From positions 8,857 through 63,603 of the forward strand of contig JARGOP010000023.1 of assembly GCA_029233965.1 (NCBI GenBank): a stretch of 54,747 nt of DNA, read 5' to 3'. Positions within the stretch are counted from its first letter, which is position 1. The number at the start of each line of letters is the position of its first letter. The stretch is from Verrucomicrobiales bacterium. GTDB lineage: Bacteria > Verrucomicrobiota > Verrucomicrobiia > Verrucomicrobiales > DEV007. The notes under the pieces are model-generated. The model saw nothing but the letters and a program-made list of their open reading frames with translations, did not search any database and was not told the origin of the DNA. This document shows positions 8,911-17,295 of this stretch, one piece after another. A program made the position numbers and the translations under genes.

Positions 8911-10371
8911 ATGAGCCCGTTTTTTCTCTTACTCATTGGTATGCTGATCGTTGTGATCGGCATCATAGGGTTTAAGTGGCATCCCTTCATTGCCCTCATT
9001 GTCGCGGCGCTGGCGGTCAGTTCGTTGACTCCGGAAGCGGCTCTCTATGAGGCTTCTCTGAGCAAAGAGGCGAGGGGGGTGCTCCTTGGGCAGCAGGAGA
9101 ATCTCGAAACCCTTCCCCCGGAAATCGTGCGGGAGCACGTCGAGGCGGAGTCTCTCTCGAAGAGCTGGTTTGTTTCCCGCGTGACCGGGGCCCTGGGCAA
9201 AGCCTGTGGCGGCATCGCGCTGGTGATTGCGATGGCGGCCATTATCGGGAAGTGCCTCCTTGATTCGGGAGGCGCACGCCGGATCGTCTCGGCGATGATG
9301 GCCGCAGTCGGGCTTCAGCGCACCCCCCTCGCGTTTGCCGCGAGTTCCTTCACGCTGGGGATTCCGGTGTTCTTCGATACGGTTTTCTATCTCCTCATGC
9401 CTTTGGGGAAAGCACTTCGCAGGAAAACGGGGAAAGACTACCTGCTCTACATTCTGACGATTGTGGCCGGGGCGACGATGGCTCATTCGCTCGTCCCGCC
9501 GACTCCCGGGCCGCTCACCGTGGCCGGGTTCTTCGGCGACGAGGTGAGTATCGGCAGCATGATGCTGGGTGGTCTCTGCGTGGGCATCTTCACCGTATCA
9601 TCCGGGATCGCCTTCGCCTACTGGGCGAACCGGAGATGGGAGATCCCGCTGCGGGACGAAGTCGCATGCGACGAACCGGGCGACGACTCCAACGTGGGTC
9701 TTCCTTCCCTGGGCTTCTCTCTCGCTCCGATCCTGTTGCCGGTCGTTCTCATCGGGGGACAGACGATTGCCTCATCGCTGGGCATGGAGAGTGACTGGCT
9801 CAAATTTTTCGGCGACAAAAACATTGCGCTGATCCTGTCCGCGGCGCTGGCTTTGATCTTGCTGGCGACCTCGCGCTTTCGGGCGGAAAAGCAATCGCTC
9901 CGCGATGCCGTGCAGGAGGCACTCGCAAGCGGTGGCGTGATCATTCTGGTGACAGCGGCGGGCAGTGCCTTCGGGGCGACCTTAAAAGAGACCGGCATTG
10001 CTACATCGATCGGAGAGCTGTTCCGGAGCGAGGGAAGTCTCGCTCTGATCCCACTCGCTTATGCGGTCACCGCGCTGGTCCGGACCGCGCAGGGATCGGC
10101 AACGGTGGCAATGATTACGGCCGGAGGGATCATTGCACCTCTGGCTTCAGAAACAGAGCTGGCCTACTCGGCGCTTTATCTCGCCCTCGCGATTGGGTGT
10201 GGTTCAAAACCAATCTCATGGGCGAACGACAGCGGCTTCTGGGTGATCGGTCGTATGTCCGGTATGACTCCGCTGGAGACGTTCAAGACCGTCAGTGTCA
10301 TGATGATCGTGATGTCGCTTGTGGGCCTCGCCGTCGTCACCCTCGGAGCCGTGCTCATTCCTCTCACCTGA
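8911..10371 (+). CDS. GntP-family permease (gluconate/organic acid:H+ symporter type)
   Basis: A 486-residue integral membrane protein with about 12 hydrophobic segments. GntP hallmarks include GIPVFFDTVFYLLMPLGKAL, the SLVPPTPGP loop at about residues 193-202, and the C-terminal GSKPISWANDSGFWVIGR block. The family imports gluconate and related sugar acids with protons across the inner membrane; substrate cannot be told from sequence. An acidic hydrophilic insert of roughly 45 residues (about 42-92) lies between the first helices, which explains why it is longer than the roughly 450-residue E. coli members. It stands alone between the korB hairpin and the nucleotidyltransferase gene. No sugar acid kinase is adjacent, although xylB lies about 25 kb away. 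Confidence 0.88.
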   Translation: MSPFFLLLIGMLIVVIGIIGFKWHPFIALIVAALAVSSLTPEAALYEASLSKEARGVLLGQQENLETLPPEIVREHVEAESLSKSWFVSRVTGALGKACGGIALVIAMAAIIGKCLLDSGGARRIVSAMMAAVGLQRTPLAFAASSFTLGIPVFFDTVFYLLMPLGKALRRKTGKDYLLYILTIVAGATMAHSLVPPTPGPLTVAGFFGDEVSIGSMMLGGLCVGIFTVSSGIAFAYWANRRWEIPLRDEVACDEPGDDSNVGLPSLGFSLAPILLPVVLIGGQTIASSLGMESDWLKFFGDKNIALILSAALALILLATSRFRAEKQSLRDAVQEALASGGVIILVTAAGSAFGATLKETGIATSIGELFRSEGSLALIPLAYAVTALVRTAQGSATVAMITAGGIIAPLASETELAYSALYLALAIGCGSKPISWANDSGFWVIGRMSGMTPLETFKTVSVMMIVMSLVGLAVVTLGAVLIPLT

Positions 10372-10380
10372 GTGCGGACC

Positions 10381-10417
10381 GAGCAGGGTCTGGTAGTGGA
10401 CTCAACAGGGTTGAATC
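10381..10417 (+). repeat. Paired CAACAGGGT element, copy B
   Basis: A degenerate half-site GAGCAGGGT starts at 10381 and an exact CAACAGGGT starts at 10403, again 22 bp apart. It lies between the permease stop and the nucleotidyltransferase start, about 43 bp before the latter. The second half-site sits in a small TCAAC-AGG-GTTGA palindrome. Confidence 0.55.
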
Positions 10418-10459
10418 ATCGTGAAAAGCGGGGACCTTGGCGGCGGAATGGGAGACACG

Positions 10460-11383
10460 ATGAAAGCATTTATTCTCGGCGCCGGATTGGGAACCCGTCT
10501 GCGCCCGCTGACAGAGCACCTGCCGAAGCCACTGGTGCCGGTGATGAACCGGCCTCTCATCACTTATGCCTTCGATCATTTGATCGATGATTTGGGGATC
10601 AGCGATTTCCTGGTGAACACGCACCATTGCCCGGAAGCCTACGCGACGGCATTCCCGGATCAGACTTATCGCGGCGCTTCGCTTCAGTTTCGCCATGAGC
10701 CGGTCCTGCTGGACACAGCGGGAGGGATTGACAACATCCGGGACTGGCTTCCGGATGACGAATCGTTCGTCGTCTACAATGGTGATATTCTCACGGACCT
10801 GTCGCTGACCCGGGCGAAGGAGCATCATGTGAACTCGGGCAATCTCGCCACGTTGGTACTGCGCTCCACAGGGGACGAGTTGCGCGTCGGGTATGATCAA
10901 AGCACCGGGAAAGTGGTCGATCTCCGGGGTGCCCTGCGGCCTGACTGGAAGAAGCGCTTTCAGTTTACCGGGATCTACTTTGTCTCGCCGGAGTTCCTGA
11001 AGTATATCCGGCCGGGGAAGATTGAGTCGGTCGTGCTCTCGTTCCTCGCCGCGATTGAGGCCGGGGAATCGATCGGCGGGTTTCTGTCCGATGAAGGAGA
11101 CTGGAGTGATCTCGGTGAGAGGGAGTCTTACCTCAATGCTCTCACGATGCTCAATCGCGGGAAAGATGAGGACAGAATTTCGTCCGCGGCAATGATTGAT
11201 CCCGCGGCGACGATGGATGCCGTGAGCAGCATCGGGGCCGGTGCTGTCATTGGTGAGGGCGCCGAAATTCATGAATCCGCGATCTGGGAGGGCGCAACGG
11301 TTCTGCCCGGAAGTCGACTCGACCGCGTCGTCGTGAGAAGCGGGCAGGTTGCCGGGGGAAATTTGTCGAATTGCGACATCTGA
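10460..11383 (+). CDS. NDP-sugar pyrophosphorylase-like nucleotidyltransferase
   Basis: A 307-residue sugar-1-phosphate nucleotidyltransferase. The N-terminus MKAFILGAGLGTRLRPLT with the following PKPLVPVMNRP is the nucleotide-binding signature of this family, and YNGDILTD is the metal-binding Asp motif. The last 60 residues show the hexapeptide pattern of a left-handed beta helix (IGAGAVIGEGAEI). The ATG at 10460 is chosen because GGGAG lies 5-6 bp upstream and the family motif starts at once; the upstream in-frame extension contains no conserved sequence. Family members make GDP-mannose, UDP-MurNAc or similar activated sugars for envelope or recycling pathways; the exact sugar is not decidable here. 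Copy B of the paired repeat lies in its 5' region. Confidence 0.88.
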   Translation: MKAFILGAGLGTRLRPLTEHLPKPLVPVMNRPLITYAFDHLIDDLGISDFLVNTHHCPEAYATAFPDQTYRGASLQFRHEPVLLDTAGGIDNIRDWLPDDESFVVYNGDILTDLSLTRAKEHHVNSGNLATLVLRSTGDELRVGYDQSTGKVVDLRGALRPDWKKRFQFTGIYFVSPEFLKYIRPGKIESVVLSFLAAIEAGESIGGFLSDEGDWSDLGERESYLNALTMLNRGKDEDRISSAAMIDPAATMDAVSSIGAGAVIGEGAEIHESAIWEGATVLPGSRLDRVVVRSGQVAGGNLSNCDI

Positions 11384-11443
11384 AGGAGTAAATCTCACTC
11401 CCTTCATTGCGGGCTGGAAAATTATGATTTTTCTCCAACATTT

Positions 11444-11482
11444 TCGCGATCCGGAACGTCATATATTGAGACGTGGTCGCGA
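11444..11482. promoter_or_regulatory. Inverted repeat around a TATATT box upstream of rex
   Basis: TCGCGA (11444-11449) and ACGTC (11456-11460) are mirrored by GACGT (11470-11474) and TCGCGA (11477-11482), the last also being its own palindrome. A possible -10 box TATATT (11462-11467) lies in the centre. The layout fits an operator over the rex promoter. It does not match the classic Rex site TTGTGAN6TCACAA, so autoregulation cannot be claimed. Confidence 0.35.
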
Positions 11483-11517
11483 TAGCGGCTGTTTCCTGAG
11501 TATCAGCCCCCAAGAAA

Positions 11518-12144
11518 GTGGAAAAAATCGACATCCCCAGGCGCACGGTATACCGGCTTTCGCTTTACCAGCGCAGCCTTCAGAAGTTCCGTGAAAAAGG
11601 TCTCGCGACCGTTTCCTCGGAAGAGCTGGCTTCAGCGGCCGGGGTGAAGTCAACGCAGCTTCGCAAAGACCTCGGCCATGTCGGACAGTTCGGCACCCGT
11701 GGACTCGGGTATGGAGTGGTGACGCTCTCGGAAGCTTTATCCGGCGTCCTCGGTCTGTCGGTACTTCAGCCCGTCGTGTTAGTCGGAGTCGGTAATCTCG
11801 GTTCCGCCTTACTTCGTTACTCAGGCTTTCGCCGTGAGGGGTTTGAGATCATTGCCGCCTTTGACGCGGATATTGATCACACCAAGTCAACGACGCAGGA
11901 AATGGGCGTGCCGGTGATTCATTCTCGGGAGCTCGGGCATTACGTTCGGGAGCATGGAGTGAAAATGGCGATCATCGCGGTGCCGGAGTCAGCGGGGCAG
12001 AACGTCGCCGATACCCTGGTGGAATCCGGGGTCGAAGCGATTCTCAATTTTTCCCCTGCGGTCCTCAATGTGCCGGACGGAGTCATGGTCAATCATGTCG
12101 ACCTTGCCGCCGAGCTTGGCAGCATCGGTTTCTTCACGACTTGA
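11518..12144 (+). CDS. rex: Redox-sensing transcriptional repressor Rex
   Basis: A 208-residue Rex-type repressor, close to the usual 210-215. The N-terminal winged helix (about 1-75) contains SSEELASAAGVKSTQLRKDL and the strongly conserved GQFGTRGLGY. A Rossmann NAD(H)-binding domain follows, with VVLVGVGNLGSAL at about 84-96 and AIIAVPE later. Rex dimers bind DNA when NAD+ is high and release it when NADH rises, so they usually control respiration and fermentation genes. The start is a GTG at 11518, chosen because the family begins with an IP-x-RT-x-YRL segment at this point. The DNA glycosylase gene begins right at or just after the rex stop, suggesting co-transcription. Targets are unknown; korAB and other redox genes are plausible. 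Confidence 0.93.
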   Translation: MEKIDIPRRTVYRLSLYQRSLQKFREKGLATVSSEELASAAGVKSTQLRKDLGHVGQFGTRGLGYGVVTLSEALSGVLGLSVLQPVVLVGVGNLGSALLRYSGFRREGFEIIAAFDADIDHTKSTTQEMGVPVIHSRELGHYVREHGVKMAIIAVPESAGQNVADTLVESGVEAILNFSPAVLNVPDGVMVNHVDLAAELGSIGFFTT

Positions 12145-12158
12145 GTGAATCCCGTTCC

Positions 12159-13001
12159 ATGGTGGAGGTCCCGTTTGAGGCGCCCTTCAGTCTTTCCGAT
12201 ACGCTGAAATCAGGACAGCTTTTTCACTGGGAGGAGCTCACCCTGGATGGCATCGCAGGCTACGCGGGATGCATCGGTGACTCCGGTCCCTGCTGGATCG
12301 CCCAGCCCGAACCGGGGCAGGTCCTGAGCCTGGCGGGGCAGGATGACATCGTGAGGCGCTACTTTGGTCTCGATCAATCCCTTGCCGAAATCCACAGGAC
12401 TTTTCCGGAAAATGATCCCGTGCTCAGGGCGGCGATTGCCTACTGCCCCGGGATCCGTGTCGCCCGTCAGCCGGTCTGGGAATGTCTCGCGACGTTTATC
12501 ACCTCGTCCTTAAAGCAGGTCATTCACATCCGGGCGATCTCGATGACGCTTCGAGAGCGCTATGGGGAAGTTCACGAACTTGCGGGACGGCGTTTCTATG
12601 CGTATCCCGATCCGGCCGCGTTCGCATCGGCAGGGGAAGCCAGTCTCAGGAAGTGTGCGCTGGGCTATCGGGCGAAATCGCTCGCTCTGGCAGGCGAGGC
12701 CGTTGCGTCCGGACGGGTCGACCTTGAGGCGATCGAAGCGGAAAGTGATCCTGTCGCGGCACGGGCGGCCCTGATGGAACTGCACGGGGTGGGGGAGAAA
12801 ATCGCCAACTGTGCGCTGCTGTTTTCCTGCGGGCAGTGGGGCGCGTTTCCGATTGACGTTTGGATTGAACGAATCCTGCGCGAGCATTACCGTAAGAGGC
12901 TGAAGGGGGCGAAACTGCAGGCGTGGGCGGAGCGTTACTTCGGCTGCCATGCGGGCTACGCTCAGCAATACCTCTTTCATTTCGCCCGGAAAACCCTTTA
13001 G
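12159..13001 (+). CDS. 8-oxoguanine DNA glycosylase (OGG/HhH-GPD family)
   Basis: A protein of about 280 residues resembling OGG1/AlkA-type glycosylases that remove oxidised guanine from DNA. The N-terminal part PFSLSDTLKSGQLFHW matches the OGG N-domain. The helix-hairpin-helix reads LHGVGEKIANC, where the Lys corresponds to the catalytic lysine of OGG1, and the catalytic Asp lies in GAFPIDVWI. It therefore looks like a bifunctional glycosylase/AP lyase. The ATG at 12159 is used here; a TTG at 12141 that overlaps the rex stop codon (TTGA) would add six residues and would imply translational coupling. Being in one unit with a redox sensor makes sense for oxidative DNA damage repair, but that is inference. 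Confidence 0.88.
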   Translation: MVEVPFEAPFSLSDTLKSGQLFHWEELTLDGIAGYAGCIGDSGPCWIAQPEPGQVLSLAGQDDIVRRYFGLDQSLAEIHRTFPENDPVLRAAIAYCPGIRVARQPVWECLATFITSSLKQVIHIRAISMTLRERYGEVHELAGRRFYAYPDPAAFASAGEASLRKCALGYRAKSLALAGEAVASGRVDLEAIEAESDPVAARAALMELHGVGEKIANCALLFSCGQWGAFPIDVWIERILREHYRKRLKGAKLQAWAERYFGCHAGYAQQYLFHFARKTL

Positions 13002-13016
13002 TGACGGGACATTACG

Positions 13017-14318
13017 ATGTCGGAGCAACAAAAAGTTTTTGCCAGTCTTTCGGGAGCGTTTATCGCCCATCTCGTGCTCCTGATTTTGATTTTTGTACTC
13101 CTCAGCACGAGAAGCATCGGGTCGTCTCTCCGTGACCCTGCGGAGCCGCCGCCGCCGCCGCCGCAGGAAGTGGTGATTCTCATGAGCGATCTCATGGAGC
13201 AGATTGAACTGGAAGAGCCGACGCCGCTGAGCGACCCGCCAAGGCCGTTCATGGACACCGACCTTAATGCGCCGGAGGCTGAGGCACCTGAGAACGCCCG
13301 GTTCGAGTCGGATCGCAATACCTCGGCGGCAAGCGAACTCGCTCCTGATCCGAACCTTCCCCAGGTGAACCTCCCGACGACACGCGGGGATTCCCCTCTG
13401 TCGTATTTTGAACTGCAAAACCGGGAATACACGGACGGTGAGTTCGACCAGCCTCCGGCTTCGAACGGGGCCGCCAATGCTGTCTCCACTCCGGCCGGGG
13501 CGATCCTTCCGCCGAGCCCCGTTTCCGCAATGACCGATGCGGCCCCGGGCGAGGAGACGGATCAGGGGGAGAATGATGAGCTTGTCGAAGGCGTCGATAC
13601 CCCTCCGCTGAATAATCCCGCAGAAGTGCTGACCCGACCCGAGGAAAGCCTCACTGACGGGGAAGCGGAAACGTCAACAATGGTGAACTCGTTCAACGAT
13701 CCGAATTCGAAAACACTCACCCCGGCCTTCGGCGAAGCGGGCGCAGAGGACCAGTTTGCTGCCGCCATCCCGAAACCGGATCAGGAGGCAGAGGTCGGTG
13801 AAATGCTGGATCCGCTGCAGCAGCAGGAAAAGCGTGCCGGGGGAACCGGGGTCGACTTTGAAACTTCGGAACCGGTGGCGACCATGGAAGCGGTGGGGGA
13901 GGAGAAAGAGAGTCCGGCCGATGATGGACTTTTTGCGGCCGGCTTCAGCCCTGACGAATTACAAAACACAACCAACGGAACCCTCACCAACCTCGGTCAG
14001 AATGCGGTGGATGCGGAAGGGACTGCGGCGGGAGCGTACAAGAAGAAAGTGAAGCAGGAGATTTCGCGGAAGTGGCACAGCTACCGGGTTCAACACGGAG
14101 ATTTCGTGTCCTACGGAATCCTCAAGCTGGAGTGTCGTGTCGATCGACACGGAAAAGTTCATGACTTAAGAGTCGTGGAAAATGATGCGAACTCCGTTCT
14201 TGCCGAGTTCTCGTTGAAGGCGATTCTGAACGCGGATCTTCCTGCGATGCCTGACGAAGTGGCCGAAGAACTGGGACCGTTGGGACTGCAGCTGAAATAC
14301 GACATTATTATTTATTAA
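13017..14318 (+). CDS. TonB-like energy transducer with long acidic linker
   Basis: A 433-residue protein with a single N-terminal membrane anchor (about residues 11-31), a short proline run (PPPPPP at about 44-49), roughly 270 residues of acidic, disordered-looking sequence, and a C-terminal domain of about 95 residues (from YKKKVKQEISRKWHSY) that reads like the TonB/TolA C-terminus: LECRVDRHGKVHDLRVVEN, then a terminal beta strand. TonB links the proton motive force from ExbBD to outer-membrane receptors. exbB and exbD follow at 9 bp and with a 4-bp overlap. The linker is unusually long and rich in Glu/Asp rather than Pro/Lys, unlike classic TonB. A TolA-like role is the main alternative. 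Confidence 0.8.
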   Translation: MSEQQKVFASLSGAFIAHLVLLILIFVLLSTRSIGSSLRDPAEPPPPPPQEVVILMSDLMEQIELEEPTPLSDPPRPFMDTDLNAPEAEAPENARFESDRNTSAASELAPDPNLPQVNLPTTRGDSPLSYFELQNREYTDGEFDQPPASNGAANAVSTPAGAILPPSPVSAMTDAAPGEETDQGENDELVEGVDTPPLNNPAEVLTRPEESLTDGEAETSTMVNSFNDPNSKTLTPAFGEAGAEDQFAAAIPKPDQEAEVGEMLDPLQQQEKRAGGTGVDFETSEPVATMEAVGEEKESPADDGLFAAGFSPDELQNTTNGTLTNLGQNAVDAEGTAAGAYKKKVKQEISRKWHSYRVQHGDFVSYGILKLECRVDRHGKVHDLRVVENDANSVLAEFSLKAILNADLPAMPDEVAEELGPLGLQLKYDIIIY

Positions 14319-14327
14319 ACGCCTCTT

Positions 14328-15092
14328 ATGCTGGATTCGACTGTGAACGAAAAGGTTTGGGATTTTCTGCTCTCCGGAGGGGTCTTCATGGCCTTCATCG
14401 CCACTTGCTCTTTCGTGGCGATTGCGGTGAGTATCCACCGGGCCCTGACCCTGAAATGGAAATCGATCATTCCTGTCTATTTGCGAAGCAATCTGCATCG
14501 GTGTGGAGACTTGTTCGCGAAAGGGGAAGCATCCACCTTACTGGCAGATTTGAAGCGGAGCGACAGTCCCGTCGGGCGGATCGGGCGGATCGCGGTTTCA
14601 CCCGAATACAAAACCCGGGAATCGGCTTCAGAAGCAGCCGAAGCAACCGCGCGGGAGCAGATGGTGAGACTCGAGAACGGAATGGGAGTGCTTGAGGTGG
14701 TTATTACGATCGCGCCTCTTCTGGGTTTGTTAGGAACGGTGAGCGGTCTTGTGAGCGTCTTTGCGACCCTCGGAGCTCAGTCGGGTGACCCTGATCCGAC
14801 CTTGATCGCTGCAGGAATTGCCGTGGCGCTGAATACGACGATTGCCGGGCTCGTTGTCGCCGTTATCACTGTGATTCTTCACTCTTATTTCACCCGTCGA
14901 CTTGAGCGGGTCGCGGCCCGTCTCGAAGTGATCGCCGGTCATTTGGTGAACGAGTTCTACAAACACGGAGGGCCGGCGCTCTATCCGGCGGAGGGGCAAG
15001 TGGCGGGCACTGAATTGCAGCCCGACGCGGAACTGGTTGAGGCGATTGAACACAGCGGCGCCGAGTCTAAACGAAGTGACTTTCTCCCGTGA
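14328..15092 (+). CDS. exbB: ExbB/TolQ/MotA-family proton channel subunit
   Basis: A 254-residue inner-membrane protein with three hydrophobic segments: about 18-38, 121-145 (LEVVITIAPLLGLLGTVSGL) and 155-185 (IAAGIAVALNTTIAGLVVAV). The LGLLGTV and ALNTTIAGL motifs are typical of ExbB/TolQ. Together with ExbD it forms the proton-driven motor that powers the TonB-like protein encoded just upstream. Its stop codon overlaps the GTG start of exbD by 4 bp, so the two are probably translationally coupled. The C-terminal cytoplasmic tail of about 40 residues is acidic and unremarkable. Confidence 0.92.
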   Translation: MLDSTVNEKVWDFLLSGGVFMAFIATCSFVAIAVSIHRALTLKWKSIIPVYLRSNLHRCGDLFAKGEASTLLADLKRSDSPVGRIGRIAVSPEYKTRESASEAAEATAREQMVRLENGMGVLEVVITIAPLLGLLGTVSGLVSVFATLGAQSGDPDPTLIAAGIAVALNTTIAGLVVAVITVILHSYFTRRLERVAARLEVIAGHLVNEFYKHGGPALYPAEGQVAGTELQPDAELVEAIEHSGAESKRSDFLP

Positions 15093-15505
15093 AAATCTAC
15101 ACGAAACGCCGCCAGAAGCCCACGGTGCCGATCATCACCCTGATCGATATCCTCGCGATTCTGCTGATTTTCTTCATCGTGACGACGACCTTCAAGACGA
15201 AGGAGTCATTGGTGAAGGTGAATCTTCCCCGCTCTTCCGAGATGGCGGCTGACGGTGAGGCCACGGTACGAACCGCGCTTGCTTTGGGAAAAGACGGGCA
15301 GGTTTCCTTAGGGGAACAGGTCGTTCCAATGGAGGGGCTCGCCGCCGCGCTGACGACCTACCGGCAAAGCAAACCGGATGTGGACCTGGAGCTGAAGGCG
15401 GATGAAGGGGCTCCTCTCGGTCTCATGATCGAAGTCTGGGACGCCGCGACGAAAGCGGGGATTGATATTGGTGACCTCCCGCTGCGGATTCTGCTTGAGG
15501 AGTGA
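15089..15505 (+). CDS. exbD: ExbD/TolR-family biopolymer transport protein
   Basis: A 138-residue protein with one membrane segment. The motif TLIDILAILLIFFIVTT contains the functional Asp (D20), the residue that carries protons in ExbD/TolR. The periplasmic domain follows (about 45-138). It starts with GTG overlapping the exbB stop (GTGA). It completes the TonB-like/ExbB/ExbD set of this operon. No TonB-dependent receptor is encoded in the window, so what is powered is unknown. Confidence 0.92.
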   Translation: MKIYTKRRQKPTVPIITLIDILAILLIFFIVTTTFKTKESLVKVNLPRSSEMAADGEATVRTALALGKDGQVSLGEQVVPMEGLAAALTTYRQSKPDVDLELKADEGAPLGLMIEVWDAATKAGIDIGDLPLRILLEE

Positions 15506-15549
15506 TTTGTTTCTCTCGAAAGTTGCGGCTAAACTGTCTTTTTCCGCCC

Positions 15550-16101
15550 ATGATCCGTCCTATTGTCTTTTATCCTGATCCCGTTCTCCGAAAAGTGGGA
15601 GAGCGCGTTGAAGAGGTCACTTCCGAAATTCGCGAACTCGCCGCCGACATGGTCGAGACGATGTATGATGCGAACGGAGTCGGACTGGCAGCGCATCAGG
15701 TCGGGGTTTCCCTCCAATTGGCCATTGTTGATGTTTCCCACGATGAAGAGTGCATCAGCTATCTGCGGGTCAACGGAGAGGAGAAAACCCTCGCAGAGAT
15801 CTGTCCGTTGACGTTCATCAATCCGGAGGTGGAACTCCTTGGGGAAAAGGACACCGACATGGAAGGCTGCCTTTCCTTTCCGGACCTTCGCGGGGATATC
15901 ACCAGGCCCTTCGAAGTGAGAGCAACGGTTCACACCCTCGACGGGGAAAAACTTGTCATCGAAACCGATGGGCTCTTCGCCCGCGCGATCCAGCACGAGA
16001 CGGATCATTTGTTTGGGAAACTCTTCATCGACCGGATGTCGAGTGCTAAAAAGATTGCAATCCGCCGTCAGCTGAAGGAGATGCAGCAGGAATTCGGGTA
16101 A
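15550..16101 (+). CDS. def: Peptide deformylase
   Basis: A 183-residue metalloenzyme that removes the formyl group from the N-terminal methionine of new proteins. All three family motifs are present: GVGLAAHQVG (motif 1), EGCLSFP with the metal Cys (motif 2) and QHETDH with the two metal histidines and catalytic Glu (motif 3). The ATG at 15550 is preferred because the family starts with IVFYPDPVLRK; a longer frame beginning at 15502, overlapping exbD, adds a non-conserved stretch. It is separated from exbD by 44 bp and from the DUF368 gene by about 12 bp, so it may share a transcript with both. Confidence 0.95.
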   Translation: MIRPIVFYPDPVLRKVGERVEEVTSEIRELAADMVETMYDANGVGLAAHQVGVSLQLAIVDVSHDEECISYLRVNGEEKTLAEICPLTFINPEVELLGEKDTDMEGCLSFPDLRGDITRPFEVRATVHTLDGEKLVIETDGLFARAIQHETDHLFGKLFIDRMSSAKKIAIRRQLKEMQQEFG

Positions 16102-16113
16102 CGGCCGCGAAGC

Positions 16114-17049
16114 GTGAATATGAAAGAAGGAATCAGCCTTTTCCTGAAAGGGGTGGCAATGGGTGCTGCCAATGTCATCCCCGGTGTTTCAGGCGGCACG
16201 GTCGCATTCATCACCGGCATCTACGAGCGGCTCATTCAGGCGGTGAAGTCGGTCGACCTGCAGGCGCTCAAGCTGCTCGCGAAGGGGCAGTTTGCGGCAT
16301 TTGCGAGGCAAGTGGATCTCGGGTTTCTGCTCTGGCTCGGTGCCGGGATTGTCGTGAGCATCCTCACCCTCGCGAGCGTTCTCAAGTATCTCTTCGCAAA
16401 TCACGAGGCGCTCGTCTGGGCCTTTTTCTTCGGCCTCATCTTAGCCTCGGTTTACTTCGTCGGAAAACAGGTTGGTCGCTGGACACCCGGTGCGGTGGTG
16501 GGGTTTGTCCTCGGCGCCGGCATCGCAATCGGGGTCGCCTTGCTGAAGCCTGCCTCGGAAAATGACAACGTCTGGTATCTGCTTCTCTGTGGAGTGATTG
16601 CGATGGCGAGCATGATCATTCCCGGATTGTCGGGGTCATTCGTCCTCCTTCTCCTGGGAAATTACCAACTCATCATGATCGAATCGGTCGCCGGATTGAA
16701 GTCGCTCGATGCGGACGCTTTCCGTATTCTTATCCCCGTGGGAATCGGAGCCGTGATCGGGGTGATCCTCCTGAGCCGACTCCTTGCCTGGATCTTCGCC
16801 GAGTATCACGACCTCGCGGTGGCATTGCTGACCGGCTTCGTGGCGGGCTCGCTGCTCATTATCTGGCCGTGGAAAAACGCTCAGATCGAAGTCTTCGAAG
16901 CGGCCGGGAAGGTGAAGGAGAAAGTGGTGGGCTATGAATGGTATTTTCCGGAGCTGAACGGCGCGACCTGGATCGCTCTCGGTGTCATGGCGGTTGGGTT
17001 TGTTGCCGTCTGGGCGATGGAAAAGTCCGGGGCGGTGAAGCCTGAGTAG
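16114..17049 (+). CDS. DUF368 membrane protein (undecaprenyl-phosphate flippase family)
   Basis: A 311-residue polytopic membrane protein with about 8-9 hydrophobic segments. The signature AMGAANVIPGVSGGTVAFITG near the N-terminus and the repeated MIIPGLSGSFVLLLLGNY block in the middle identify DUF368. Members of this family have been shown to recycle undecaprenyl phosphate across the cytoplasmic membrane for cell-wall and surface polymer synthesis (the PopT proteins). The start is either the GTG at 16114 or the ATG at 16120; neither has a good ribosome binding site. It is downstream of def with a short gap. The following 250 bp carry no gene. Confidence 0.85.
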   Translation: MNMKEGISLFLKGVAMGAANVIPGVSGGTVAFITGIYERLIQAVKSVDLQALKLLAKGQFAAFARQVDLGFLLWLGAGIVVSILTLASVLKYLFANHEALVWAFFFGLILASVYFVGKQVGRWTPGAVVGFVLGAGIAIGVALLKPASENDNVWYLLLCGVIAMASMIIPGLSGSFVLLLLGNYQLIMIESVAGLKSLDADAFRILIPVGIGAVIGVILLSRLLAWIFAEYHDLAVALLTGFVAGSLLIIWPWKNAQIEVFEAAGKVKEKVVGYEWYFPELNGATWIALGVMAVGFVAVWAMEKSGAVKPE

Positions 17050-17295
17050 CAGTGATCGTTCTTCGCGGGCGAGGTGGAGCGAGCCCCTTTATTAGATTCC
17101 TGATGAGCGACCACTCCGCTTGCCTGACATCACAGGAATCGCTGGTGAATTTCGGAAAGGCGCTGCATAGTGCGCCGCCGGGCTGTTGAGCCGGATCAAT
17201 TTGTTCTCCAGCTGAACGTGCCCCCCTGCCTTCGTGCAGGCATGCAACGTCCTGAGGTCCTTAGTTGCGGTCCAGCCAGCAGTCCGGTTTTTTCT

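Noticed and set aside
11384-11517. Rex autoregulation site
   Set aside because: No TTGTGAN6TCACAA-like sequence; the inverted repeat present has a different sequence.
17050-17295. Possible small RNA gene in the gap before the lipoprotein
   Set aside because: Small hairpins exist, but no match to SRP RNA, RNase P RNA, tmRNA or 6S RNA motifs could be seen.
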